This document shows positions 1-7,238 of a stretch of 42,773 bases of DNA, piece by piece. A program made the translations under genes and the position numbers. The DNA is from Bacteroidaceae bacterium. GTDB taxonomy: Bacteria; Bacteroidota; Bacteroidia; Bacteroidales; Bacteroidaceae. The stretch is from positions 1-42,773 of the forward strand of contig JAFXTO010000050.1 in NCBI GenBank assembly GCA_017535725.1, written 5' to 3'. The notes below the pieces were generated by a model. That model saw nothing but the letters and a program-made list of their open reading frames with translations. It had not been told where the DNA came from and made no database searches. Every line of letters starts with the position of its first letter. The first letter of the stretch is position 1.

Positions 1-70
1 GGGGGCGGGGGGGGGGGGGGGGGGAAAAACATGGCGGGAAAACCGCCATGCACCAACGAAGGGTGATCGG

Positions 71-140
71 GCGCGCGGGCACAAAGGGTGTTCGTGCGCG
101 CGGGCACAAAGAGTGTACGTGCGCGCGGGCACGAAAGGAC
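71..140. repeat. 25-bp tandem direct repeat, about 2.8 copies
   Basis: Units begin at 71, 96 and 121 with the shared core GCGCGCGGGCAC followed by AAAG or GAAAG and a variable GTGT part. The 25-bp period is not a multiple of three and I see no gene across it. Confidence 0.8.
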
Positions 141-292
141 GGGAAATCTCGTCACTTCGTCACGGTGGGGTGTAATTTGGTGGATTACAATGGGATGGGT
201 GGTGACGGGGAGTGTGACGGGGTGTGACGAGGTGACGAAATGGTCACATGTGCGCAATAATTCGTTGTCTTTTGTCGACTTTGACCAGCGAT

Positions 293-318
293 AATTCATG
301 GAGAATTAACCATGAATT
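293..318. repeat. Perfect 9-bp inverted repeat
   Basis: AATTCATGG (293-301) and CCATGAATT (310-318) are exact reverse complements separated by 8 bases. There is no T-tract, so an intrinsic terminator is unlikely. It lies between two clusters of CGTCAC-type repeats. Confidence 0.75.
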
Positions 319-693
319 TTTCATAATTTGGGCGTTTTGGGGTATTTTCGTCACTTCGTCACGCTCCGTCACACTTTTCGTCACACTTACAAATATCTAC
401 TAATCAATAATTAGAAGTCTTAAAATCTCCATTTGTGACGAAGTGACGGGATTTTTTCATCTTTCGTGCCCGCGCGCGTGTGAGGGTGTAAGAGGACAGA
501 TAAGGTCTATGCTATACTTAGGACATACATCGGAGGCGTGGGCTACAGATGAACGGGCGCACGGCGCCCCCACGTTTTATCGAACAAGTGAGGAAGTGAT
601 TAGAAAAACACGGATGGCGGAAATCGCAGACAGATAAGGATGTGAAGTCAAACAGGTAAGGACGAAATGGCAAACAGGGACGGACGGGTGAAT

Positions 694-713
694 CGTTTGA
701 CAGTTGTCAAACG
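694..713. repeat. Perfect 8-bp inverted repeat
   Basis: CGTTTGAC (694-701) and GTCAAACG (706-713) are exact reverse complements around AGTT. It could be a protein-binding palindrome or a repeat fragment. No flanking gene indicates a role. Confidence 0.65.
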
Positions 714-885
714 GTTTGGGCGACTATATTGATTTCGCTATGATTGAGGCAGCGGGGCTCTTTTTTACATGTAATGTTCATGAATGAAGATACAGAAAAT
801 GTCCATGAATTCAGGATTATTTCATGAATGGAGCCATTTTATGCTTTTGCTCTTACAGGGCGTTGTTCTAATTCGGTGATTATCA

Positions 886-936
886 CCCAGGGCGTTGCCC
901 TGGGCTGGTGGCTTACAGTCCTTTTAGGACTTTTTT
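886..936 (+). terminator. Double hairpin ending in a T-tract (palindromic element)
   Basis: CCCAGGGC (886-893) pairs perfectly with GCCCTGGG (897-904) around GTT. A second stem AGTCC/GGACT (917-921, 927-931) runs straight into six T residues. The second stem has the form of an intrinsic terminator on the plus strand, but no gene upstream needs one. The pair resembles palindromic repeat elements that I recall in Bacteroidota intergenic DNA, so it may be repeat-derived. Confidence 0.5.
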
Positions 937-1012
937 AAGGTGGGGTCATGAGGATGGTGTGATTGTTTCATGATTGGAGCCGGATTAGTTTGGAATGATG
1001 GTTGGGGGAAAG

Positions 1013-1087
1013 GCGGGGTGGTGGTTGAGAGATGGCGGGGTGGTGGTTGAGAAATGGCGGGGTGGCGGTTGAGAGATGGCGGGGTGG
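1013..1087. repeat. 22-bp G-rich tandem repeat, about 3.4 copies
   Basis: Units start at 1013, 1035 and 1057 (partial at 1079) with the form GCGGGGTGG(T/C)GGTTGAGA. The period of 22 is not a multiple of three, so the proline- and serine-rich frames on the opposite strand are by-products. The array has runs of G that could form G-quadruplex-like structures. Confidence 0.8.
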
Positions 1088-1285
1088 GGAAGGAGGTTGA
1101 AAGGCGGTGAGATGGTGGAGAATGTGTTGTGAGATGACGATGAGATGGTGGGGGTATTGATGAGGAGGTGGGGTGGAGGTGGAATGGAAGAGGTAGAAAG
1201 GTGGAGGGGATGTGGTGAGGAGGTGGAGTTAGGGGCGTTTTTCTTGACAAAAAGCAAGGTTTTTTGAAAAAATGGGGTGAAAATG

Positions 1286-1316
1286 TTTGTGGAATGGAGG
1301 AATTTGTGTACTTTTG
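1286..1316 (+). promoter_or_regulatory. Bacteroidota promoter of the pheA-trp operon
   Basis: A TTTG box (1286-1289), 19 bases, then TACTTTTG (1309-1316) match the Bacteroidota sigma-70 consensus TTTG-N19-21-TAnnTTTG exactly. Transcription would start near 1321-1325, about 20 bases before the leader peptide ATG. Confidence 0.85.
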
Positions 1317-1342
1317 CAGCGCAAAACAAGCAAAAAGTACTC

Positions 1343-1399
1343 ATGCGACAATTTAATTCCTTCTATTGGTTCTATTTCGACTTTACTCAGCAAGGGTGA
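1343..1399 (+). CDS. Aromatic-rich leader peptide of the pheA-trp operon
   Basis: This 18-codon reading frame begins about 20 bases after the predicted transcription start and encodes MRQFNSFYWFYFDFTQQG. It contains five Phe, two Tyr and one Trp codon, with six aromatic codons in a row (codons 7-12, 1361-1378). It is followed by a terminator and then by pheA and the trp genes, so its role is almost certainly to sense charged aromatic tRNAs by ribosome stalling. Its stop codon overlaps the segment that can pair with the terminator's left arm. A similar leader precedes the tyrosine-side operon at 10678. It is too short for ordinary gene calling. Confidence 0.85.
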   Translation: MRQFNSFYWFYFDFTQQG

Positions 1400-1488
1400 A
1401 GCGGTAGGCCGTATGTCAAAGGAAGATTGAAAGATTGAGACATCGAAACACATAGGTCCCGCTTCCCAAGAAAGGAGCGGGGCTTTTT
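1398..1488 (+). promoter_or_regulatory. Transcription attenuator of the pheA-trp operon
   Basis: The left arm (CCCGCT, T bulge, CC; 1458-1466) pairs with the right arm GGAGCGGG (1474-1481) and is followed by TTTTT (1484-1488), an intrinsic terminator. Part of the left arm, CCGCTTC (1459-1465), is also complementary to GAAGCGG (1398-1404), which overlaps the leader stop codon. A ribosome that reaches the stop would cover this segment and let the terminator form. One stalled upstream on Phe, Tyr or Trp codons would leave it free to pair, giving antitermination. The pairings are seen directly; the switching is inferred from known attenuators. Confidence 0.8.
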
Positions 1489-1494
1489 GGTTGA

Positions 1495-1703
1495 AGCCCC
1501 CCGGCCCCCTAAAGGGGGTGTGAGATGAGCCCCCGCCCCCCTAAAGGGGGAGAGAGATTAGCCCCCCGGCCCCCTAAAGGGGGTGTGAGGGTGAAAATGG
1601 GGAGAGGAGGATTTTTTCGGAATAACGGAATGACGTGATAACGGAATAACGAAGCCGACTATGATTGTAATATTGAGAAGTTGAAATATTGAAAATTGGA
1701 TAT
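1495..1703. repeat. Repeat cluster between attenuator and pheA
   Basis: Three copies of a palindromic module containing CCCCCTAAAGGGGG (cores 1496-1518, 1529-1550, 1561-1583) are followed by one copy of the ATAACG module (1617-1654) and a short degenerate stretch of GTTGAAA units reaching to pheA. The same three components fill the later spacers of this operon. Confidence 0.8.
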
Positions 1704-1705
1704 AT

Positions 1706-2551
1706 ATGAAACGTATTGCGATTCAGGGAATTGAGGGTAGTTTTCATGATATTGCTGCCCACCAGTTTTTTAAGGACGAGGAGATACAGCTTATCTGTTG
1801 CTCCACGTTCGAGCAGGTCTTCTGTGAGATGAAGTCCGACGCCACGGTCATCGGCTTGGTGGCCATCGAGAACACCATAGCCGGTTCGCTGTTGCATAAC
1901 TATGAGTTGTTGCGGGACAGCGGCGCCACCATCGTCGGCGAGCACAAGCTACGCATCAAGCACTCCCTGATGTGCCTGCCCGATGATGACTGGGACGACA
2001 TCACCGAGGTACACTCTCATCCCGTTGCCCTGATGCAATGCCGTGAGTTTTTGAGACGACATGAAGCCTTGAAGGTCGTGGAAGCCAGCGATACCGCTGG
2101 TGCCGCGCGTGCTATTGCCCAAGGGCAGAAGCACGGGCACGCCGCCATCGGTTCCAAACACGTGGCGGAACTCTATGGGCTGAAGGTGCTGGAAGAAGGC
2201 ATCGAGACGAATAAACATAACTTCACCCGTTTCCTGGTCGTCGGTGCCCCCTCGCGCGCGAACCTATTGAGAAACATTATGGAGGCGGACAAGGCCAGCA
2301 TCGTCTTTGCCCTGCCTCACGAGGAGGGGTCGCTCTCTCATGTGCTCTCCGTCCTCTCGTTCTACAAGCTGAACCTGACGAAGATCCAGTCGCTGCCCAT
2401 CATCGGGCGCGAGTGGGAGTACCTGTTCTACGTGGATGTGCTGTTCAAGGACTACACGCGCTACTCACAGGGCATCGATGCCATACGTCCGCTGACTTCT
2501 GACTTAAAGATACTGGGGGAATACCTGCACGGGAAGGAGTGGTTGTTGTAA
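1706..2551 (+). CDS. pheA: Prephenate dehydratase
   Basis: The 281-residue protein converts prephenate to phenylpyruvate, the committed step to phenylalanine. The catalytic domain covers about residues 1-185 and includes the NFTRFLVVG segment with the conserved TRF motif. A C-terminal ACT domain follows (about 200-275) for feedback control by phenylalanine; the usual GALV and ESRP ligand motifs appear as GSLS and QSLP. There is no chorismate mutase domain; that activity is fused to the DAHP synthase at 12246. The ATG at 1706 is preceded by AT-rich sequence and no Shine-Dalgarno, as expected in this phylum. It is the first structural gene behind the Phe-rich leader, and having pheA at the head of a trp operon is notable. 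Confidence 0.95.
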   Translation: MKRIAIQGIEGSFHDIAAHQFFKDEEIQLICCSTFEQVFCEMKSDATVIGLVAIENTIAGSLLHNYELLRDSGATIVGEHKLRIKHSLMCLPDDDWDDITEVHSHPVALMQCREFLRRHEALKVVEASDTAGAARAIAQGQKHGHAAIGSKHVAELYGLKVLEEGIETNKHNFTRFLVVGAPSRANLLRNIMEADKASIVFALPHEEGSLSHVLSVLSFYKLNLTKIQSLPIIGREWEYLFYVDVLFKDYTRYSQGIDAIRPLTSDLKILGEYLHGKEWLL

Positions 2552-2931
2552 ATGGGGAGGGGGAAGGCTGAGGAGCCCCCTGGCCCCCTAAAGGGGGGAA
2601 AGGTTGAAAGGTTGAAAGGTTGAAAAGTTGAAAGATTGAAAGGTTGAAAAGTTGACAAGTTGACAAGTTGAAAGCGGCCGATGAATTGTCGGAATAACGT
2701 GATAACGGAATAACGAAGGGGGGATGAAGGTTGAAAGGTTGAAAGGTTGAAAAGTTGAAAGGTTGAAAATGGGGAGGCGGAGGATTTTTCGGAATAACGG
2801 AATAACGTGATAACGGAATAACGAAGGGGGGAGAAAGTTGAAAGATTGAAAATTGAAAGATTGAAAAGTTGAAAGATTGAAAGGTTGAAAGATTGAAAAT
2901 TGAAAGATTGAAACATTGAAAAAATAAAATA
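2552..2931. repeat. pheA-trpB spacer made of GTTGA octamers and repeat modules
   Basis: The 380-base spacer has no gene. It contains one CCCCCTAAAGGGGG palindrome (2575-2598), 8-bp GTTGAAAG-type arrays (about 2600-2670, 2727-2767, 2836-2925) and two copies of the ATAACG module (2671-2720, 2776-2827). The arrays run to within a few bases of the trpB ATG. Reading frames on the minus strand through this DNA are stop-free because the octamer contains no stop in that orientation, and they are artefacts. Confidence 0.9.
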
Positions 2932-4122
2932 ATGAGTAAGTATCAAGTTGACGAGAATGGTTTTTACGGAGAGTTCGGCGGAGCGTACGTGCCGGAGATT
3001 CTGTATAAGTGTGTGAAGGACTTGCAGGAGGCGTACAGGCCGATTGTGGAGAGCGAGGACTTCAAGGCGGCGTACCATGCGCTGCTGAAGGACTATGTGG
3101 GTAGGCCGTCGCCGCTGTACTTCGCTCAAAGAATGAGCGAACGCTATGGTTGTCAGCTGTACCTGAAGCGCGAGGACCTGAACCACACGGGGGCGCACAA
3201 AATCAACAACACCATCGGTCAAATCCTGCTGGCGAAGAAGATGGGTAAGACGCGTATCATCGCCGAGACGGGAGCCGGTCAACATGGAGTGGCCACGGCC
3301 ACGGTGTGCGCCCTGATGGGCATGAAGTGCGAGGTGTTCATGGGGGCTACGGATGTGGAACGACAGCACACGAACGTGGAGCGCATGAAGATGTTGGGTG
3401 CCGAGGTACACCCTGTGCGTACCGGCAACATGACGTTGAGTGACGCCTGCAGCGAGGCCATCCGCGACTGGTGCTGTCATCCGGCAGACACCTTCTACAT
3501 CGTTGGCTCAACGATGGGGCCGCATCCGTACCCAGACCTTGTGGCTCGTATGCAAAGCGTTATCAGCGAGGAGATTAAATGGCAATTAGAGGAGAAGATA
3601 GGTCGCGACTACCCCGACTACCTCATGGCATGTATCGGCGGCGGTAGCAATGCCGCGGGTACCATCTACCACTATATGGATGACGAGCGTGTGCGTATTG
3701 TGCTGGCCGAGGCTGGCGGTCACGGCTGGGACACCGATCATACGGCGGCGACCATCCATCGCGGCACCGTCGGCATCCTGCATGGCTCGAAGATGCTGGT
3801 GATGCAGGACGATGACGGACAGATCCAGGAAGCCTACACCATCAGCGCCGGCCTCGACTATCCGGGTGTCGGACCCATGCATTGCAACATGGCTCGACAA
3901 GGCCGGACACAAGTCCTGAGCATCAATGACGACGAGGCCCTGCGTGCTGGCTACGAGTTGACGCGACTGGAAGGCATTATCCCCGCCATAGAAAGTGCAC
4001 ACGCCATCGCAGCGCTCCAGAAGATGACGTTCAAGAAGGATGATGTCGTTGTGCTGACCGTCAGCGGACGAGGGGACAAGGATATTGAGACGTATTTGAG
4101 GTTTGGAAAGTTGACGAGTTGA
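2932..4122 (+). CDS. trpB: Tryptophan synthase beta subunit
   Basis: The enzyme condenses indole with L-serine to give tryptophan, working as an alpha2-beta2 complex with TrpA (9768). The 396-residue protein has the normal length. The PLP lysine is K90 in HTGAHKINN, the catalytic acid is E112 in ETGAGQHG, and the phosphate loop GGGSNAAG lies near residue 236. The ATG at 2932 gives the usual N-terminus. The last residues (GKLTS) and the TGA stop are read from the first units of the GTTGACGA repeat array that begins near 4105, so repeat DNA has replaced the original 3' end. Catalytic residues are all upstream of this. Confidence 0.97.
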   Translation: MSKYQVDENGFYGEFGGAYVPEILYKCVKDLQEAYRPIVESEDFKAAYHALLKDYVGRPSPLYFAQRMSERYGCQLYLKREDLNHTGAHKINNTIGQILLAKKMGKTRIIAETGAGQHGVATATVCALMGMKCEVFMGATDVERQHTNVERMKMLGAEVHPVRTGNMTLSDACSEAIRDWCCHPADTFYIVGSTMGPHPYPDLVARMQSVISEEIKWQLEEKIGRDYPDYLMACIGGGSNAAGTIYHYMDDERVRIVLAEAGGHGWDTDHTAATIHRGTVGILHGSKMLVMQDDDGQIQEAYTISAGLDYPGVGPMHCNMARQGRTQVLSINDDEALRAGYELTRLEGIIPAIESAHAIAALQKMTFKKDDVVVLTVSGRGDKDIETYLRFGKLTS

Positions 4123-4477
4123 CGAGTTGACGAGTTGACAAGTTGACGAGTTGGAAAGTTGACAAGTTGACGAGTTGACAAGTTGACGAGTTGGAAAGTT
4201 GAAAAGTTGACGAGTTGACAAGTTGAAAAGTTGACGAGTTGAAAGCGGCCGATGATTTTTCGTAATAACGGAATAACGTGATAACGGAATAACGAAGGGC
4301 GAGGAAGGCTGAGGAGCCCCCTGGCCCCCTAAAGGGGGGAGAGGTTGAAAGGTTGAAACATTGAAAGGTTGAAAGGTTGAAACATTGAAAGGTTGAAAGG
4401 TGGAAAAGTTGAAACATTGAAAAGTTGAAAGATTGAAAAGTTGAAAAATTGAAAAGTTGAAAGATAAAAGATAGATT
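4105..4477. repeat. trpB-trpE spacer of repeats
   Basis: A GTTGACGA/GTTGACAA-type octamer array (about 4108-4241) starts inside the end of trpB. It is followed by one ATAACG module (4242-4299), one CCCCCTAAAGGGGG palindrome (4315-4339) and a second array of GTTGAAAG/ATTGAAAC units (about 4342-4465) reaching to trpE. No gene is present. Confidence 0.9.
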
Positions 4478-5992
4478 ATGAATAGGTTCAGGTATAATAC
4501 AAGCTCGAAGACCATTTTGGCCGATTTGTACACGCCCGTTGGGGTGTATTTGCGTTTGCGGGATTTGTACCCCCAAAGCGCGTTGATGGAAAGCTCCGAC
4601 TACCACGACGCGAGCAATTCCCGTTCGTTCATTGGCATCCATCCGATGGCCAGCGTGGCGATAGGTCACGGCATGGTGACCGTAGGTTTTCCCGATGGCA
4701 GCACCCTTCATCGTCCCTTGTCGGCCGACTTCGGTTCAGCCGAGGCCATCCATGCGCTTATCGATAGCATCAAGGTGACAGGTCCGGATGCCGACATCTG
4801 CGGGCTGTTCGGCTACACCAGTTTCAATGCCGTTCGTTATTTCGAGAATATCCCCGTGAAGGATGAAACGCAGGAGAAGAACGATGCGCCGGATGTGCTG
4901 TATATATTATATAAGGTGGTCATCGAGTTCGACCATCACAACAATATGCTGAAGGTGGTCACGCTGGGTGATGCCGGCGATGTGGATGCCGTCCTGAAAG
5001 CGATGAACAAGGGAAGTGTGCCGACTTATGACTTTCGACCTGTGGGTGATGTCCGTAGCACGCTGACCGACGATGAGCACCGTGAAAATATCCGACGGGG
5101 CATCCAGCATTGTCTGCGCGGCGATGTGTTCCAGATTGTGCTCAGTCGGCGGTTTGTCCAGCAGTACGAGGGGGACGATTTTAAGTTGTATCGCGCGCTG
5201 CGTAGTATCAATCCTTCTCCTTATTTGTTCTATTTTGATTTCGGAGGGTTCCGCATATTTGGGTCGTCGCCGGAGACACATTGCAGGATAGAGAGGAGAG
5301 GGGGGGCCGGGGGGATGGTGGAGGCCGAGCGAGGGGAGGAGGGACCCGAAGCTGATGCTTCGGGCACGGTGGCTGGATTCAGGGGCGATGGGGCAGGATT
5401 GCGGGGTGATGGGGCAGGGTTCCGAGCGTATATTGACCCGATTGCTGGGACGACGAAGCGGACGGGGGATGCGGAGGTTGATAGGCAAGGGGCGGAGTAC
5501 CTGCGCAATGACCCGAAGGAGAACGCGGAACATGTGATGCTGGTTGATTTGGCGCGTAACGACCTGAGCCGCAACTGTAGCGGCGTGAAGGTGGACTTCT
5601 ACAAGGAGCTGCAGTACTACTCCCACGTGATTCACCTGGTGTCGCGTGTGAGTGGTGAACTGGAAAAGGATGCGGATCCTGTCAAGGCGTTTATCGACAC
5701 GTTCCCAGCTGGAACCTTGAGTGGCGCCCCCAAGGTGCGTGCGATGCAGCTCATCTCCGAGTACGAGCCTCACAACCGTGGAGCTTATGGGGGGTGTATT
5801 GGTATTATCGGGCTCGACGGCTCCCTGAATCAGGCCATCACTATCCGCACTTTCGTCTCGCGCAACGGGGAACTGTGGTTCCAGGCCGGTGGCGGCATCG
5901 TGGCCAAGAGCGACGTGGAGTACGAACTGCAGGAAGTGAACAACAAACTTGGCGCGCTGCGCAAGGCGATTGAAAAGGCGGCGGAGCTGTGA
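4478..5992 (+). CDS. trpE: Anthranilate synthase component I with in-frame G-rich insertion
   Basis: TrpE converts chorismate to anthranilate with ammonia supplied by TrpG (6198). The N-terminal domain keeps a form of the tryptophan-binding motif (ALMESSDYH, about residue 36), so feedback inhibition is likely. The C-terminal chorismate-binding domain has FQIVLSRR, SSPETH, PIAGTTKRTG, LVDLARNDL, GTLSGAPK and QAGGGIVAKSD. Between SSPETH and DPIAGT, residues about 271-318 form a Gly/Arg/Ala-rich segment absent from ordinary TrpE. Its DNA (about 5290-5431) has a perfect hairpin CCCGAAGC/GCTTCGGG and a 21-bp tandem repeat giving a seven-residue period. The frame is kept and motifs on both sides are intact, so the enzyme is probably active with an added surface loop. 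Confidence 0.95.
   Translation: MNRFRYNTSSKTILADLYTPVGVYLRLRDLYPQSALMESSDYHDASNSRSFIGIHPMASVAIGHGMVTVGFPDGSTLHRPLSADFGSAEAIHALIDSIKVTGPDADICGLFGYTSFNAVRYFENIPVKDETQEKNDAPDVLYILYKVVIEFDHHNNMLKVVTLGDAGDVDAVLKAMNKGSVPTYDFRPVGDVRSTLTDDEHRENIRRGIQHCLRGDVFQIVLSRRFVQQYEGDDFKLYRALRSINPSPYLFYFDFGGFRIFGSSPETHCRIERRGGAGGMVEAERGEEGPEADASGTVAGFRGDGAGLRGDGAGFRAYIDPIAGTTKRTGDAEVDRQGAEYLRNDPKENAEHVMLVDLARNDLSRNCSGVKVDFYKELQYYSHVIHLVSRVSGELEKDADPVKAFIDTFPAGTLSGAPKVRAMQLISEYEPHNRGAYGGCIGIIGLDGSLNQAITIRTFVSRNGELWFQAGGGIVAKSDVEYELQEVNNKLGALRKAIEKAAEL
5290..5431 (+). repeat. Repeat insertion inside trpE
   Basis: The segment is strongly G-rich, holds a perfect 8-bp hairpin (CCCGAAGC 5345-5352, GCTTCGGG 5357-5364) and a 21-bp tandem repeat (from 5375, 5396 and partly 5417). 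It adds about 47 in-frame residues to a loop between conserved TrpE motifs. The exact ends are estimated from the protein motifs. Confidence 0.75.
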
Positions 5993-6197
5993 AGAGCCCC
6001 CCGGCCCCCCTAAAGGGGGAGCGAGGGTGAAGGTGGGAGGAAAAATTAAAAAATTAAAGAATGAAAAATGGGGCAGGCGGTGAATTTTCGTCATAACGGA
6101 ATAACGTGATAACGGAATAACGAGGGCCGCGATAAAAAATTGAAAAGTTGAAAAGTTGAAAGGTTGAAAAGTTGAAAGGTTGAAATGCTACTTAACT
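5993..6197. repeat. trpE-trpG spacer of repeats
   Basis: A CCCCCTAAAGGGGG palindrome begins three bases after the trpE stop (5995-6019). It is followed by an A-rich stretch with AATGAAAAAT, one ATAACG module (6075-6127) and a short GTTGAAAA array (about 6137-6185) just before trpG. Confidence 0.85.
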
Positions 6198-6761
6198 ATG
6201 AAAATTGTTATTATTGATAATTATGACTCGTTCACTTATAATCTGAGTCATCTGGTCAAGGAACTGGGCGCGGAGGTCAGCGTTCTGCGCAACGACCAGT
6301 TCCAACTGCCAGACCTGGAGCCTTATAGCAAGATAATTCTGTCCCCGGGTCCGGGCATCCCTTCTGAGGCGGGGCTGCTGTTGGATGTCATCAAGACCTA
6401 CGCTGGACGTAAACCTATGCTCGGGGTCTGCCTCGGCCATCAGGCCATCGGCGAGGCCTTCGGTGCCAAGTTGGAGAACCTGTCCGATGTGTTCCATGGG
6501 GTGGCTACTCCCTGCCATCTCGTCGCTGAGGATCAACTCTTCGGCAGCATCGACACCGACTTTACCGTAGGACGCTACCACTCGTGGGTTGTCTCGAAAG
6601 AGGACTTCCCGGAGTGTCTGGAGATAACGGCCGTCAGCGATGAGGGACAGATCATGGCCTTGCGCCATCGTCAGTTCAATATACACGGCATCCAGTTCCA
6701 TCCGGAAAGTGTCCTCACTCCAGATGGAAAGAAGATGATGCTGAATTTTCTGTATATATAA
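6198..6761 (+). CDS. trpG: Anthranilate synthase component II (glutamine amidotransferase)
   Basis: TrpG hydrolyses glutamine and passes ammonia to TrpE. The 187-residue class I amidotransferase has the nucleophile in GVCLGHQ and the His-Glu pair in QFHPES, completing the catalytic triad. The ATG at 6198 gives the canonical start MKIVIIDNYDSF; a TTG at 6180 would add six unlikely residues derived from the repeat array. It is not fused to TrpE or TrpD. Confidence 0.96.
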   Translation: MKIVIIDNYDSFTYNLSHLVKELGAEVSVLRNDQFQLPDLEPYSKIILSPGPGIPSEAGLLLDVIKTYAGRKPMLGVCLGHQAIGEAFGAKLENLSDVFHGVATPCHLVAEDQLFGSIDTDFTVGRYHSWVVSKEDFPECLEITAVSDEGQIMALRHRQFNIHGIQFHPESVLTPDGKKMMLNFLYI

Positions 6762-7238
6762 GGTTTAAGGTTGACAAGTTGAAAAGTTGAAAAGTTGACA
6801 AGTTGACGAGTTGACAAGTTGACAAGTTGACGAGTTGACGAGTTGACGAGTTGAAAAGTTGAAAAGTTGAAAAGTTGACAAGTTGACGAGTTGACAAGTT
6901 GACAAGTTGACAAGTTGACGAGTTGACGAGTTGACAAGTTGACAAGTTGAAAGCGGCCGATGATTAGTCGGAATAACGGAATAACGTGATAACGGAATAA
7001 CGAGGGGCGAGGAAGGCTGAGGAGCCCCCTGGCCCCCTAAAGGGGGGAGAGGTTGAAAGGTTGAAACATTGAAAAGTTGAAATATTGAAAAGTTGAAACA
7101 TTGAAAAGTTGAAATATTGAAAGGTTGAAAAGTTGAAAGGTTGAAAGATTGAAAGGTTGAAACATTGAAAGGTTGAAAGGTTGAAACATTGAAAGGTTGA
7201 AAGGTTGAAAAGTTGAAAGATTGAAATATGGATTAATT
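6762..7238. repeat. trpG-trpD spacer: 23-unit octamer array and repeat modules
   Basis: Twenty-three uninterrupted 8-bp units of GTTGA(A/C)(A/G)(A/G) occupy 6770-6953. They show a higher-order period of ten units: units 2-10 match units 12-20 at eight of nine positions. One ATAACG module (6950-7008), one CCCCCTAAAGGGGG palindrome (7024-7047) and a second array mixing GTTGAAAG and ATTGAAAC units (about 7049-7225) follow, ending just before trpD. There is no gene. Confidence 0.92.

Larger units (their letters stand above)
1..1230. other. Gene-free, repeat-rich region at window start
   Basis: I see no credible gene here; the open frames are short, of odd composition and match nothing I recognise. 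It starts with a G homopolymer (1-24, one C), then a perfect hairpin CATGGCGG/CCGCCATG (30-50), a 25-bp direct repeat (units from 71, 96 and 121), scattered CGTCAC/GTGACG motifs (about 148-451), a perfect inverted repeat AATTCATGG/CCATGAATT (293-318), another CGTTTGAC/GTCAAACG (694-713), two adjacent hairpins (886-931) and a 22-bp tandem repeat (1013-1087). From about 937 to 1240 the plus strand is nearly all purine plus T with very little C. The region could be a decayed mobile element or a repeat reservoir; nothing in it settles which. Confidence 0.6.

Noticed and set aside
88-637. Two short plus-strand frames (88-294 and 443-637)
   Set aside because: Their composition follows the direct repeats and GTGACG motifs, they have no promoter, and no known family is recognised.
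2461-3480. Long minus-strand frames with FNLSTFQPFN-like repeats over the trp spacers
   Set aside because: The 8-bp octamers contain no stop in that direction, so all frames stay open with an eight-residue period. They overlap real genes and have no recognisable domain.
6770-6953. TTGACA-like -35 promoter boxes within GTTGACAA units
   Set aside because: Promoters in this phylum use TTTG/TAnnTTTG, and no -10 partner occurs. The match comes from the repeat unit itself.
6762-7238. Possible CRISPR array
   Set aside because: Units are 8 bp with no spacers, and no cas gene is near.
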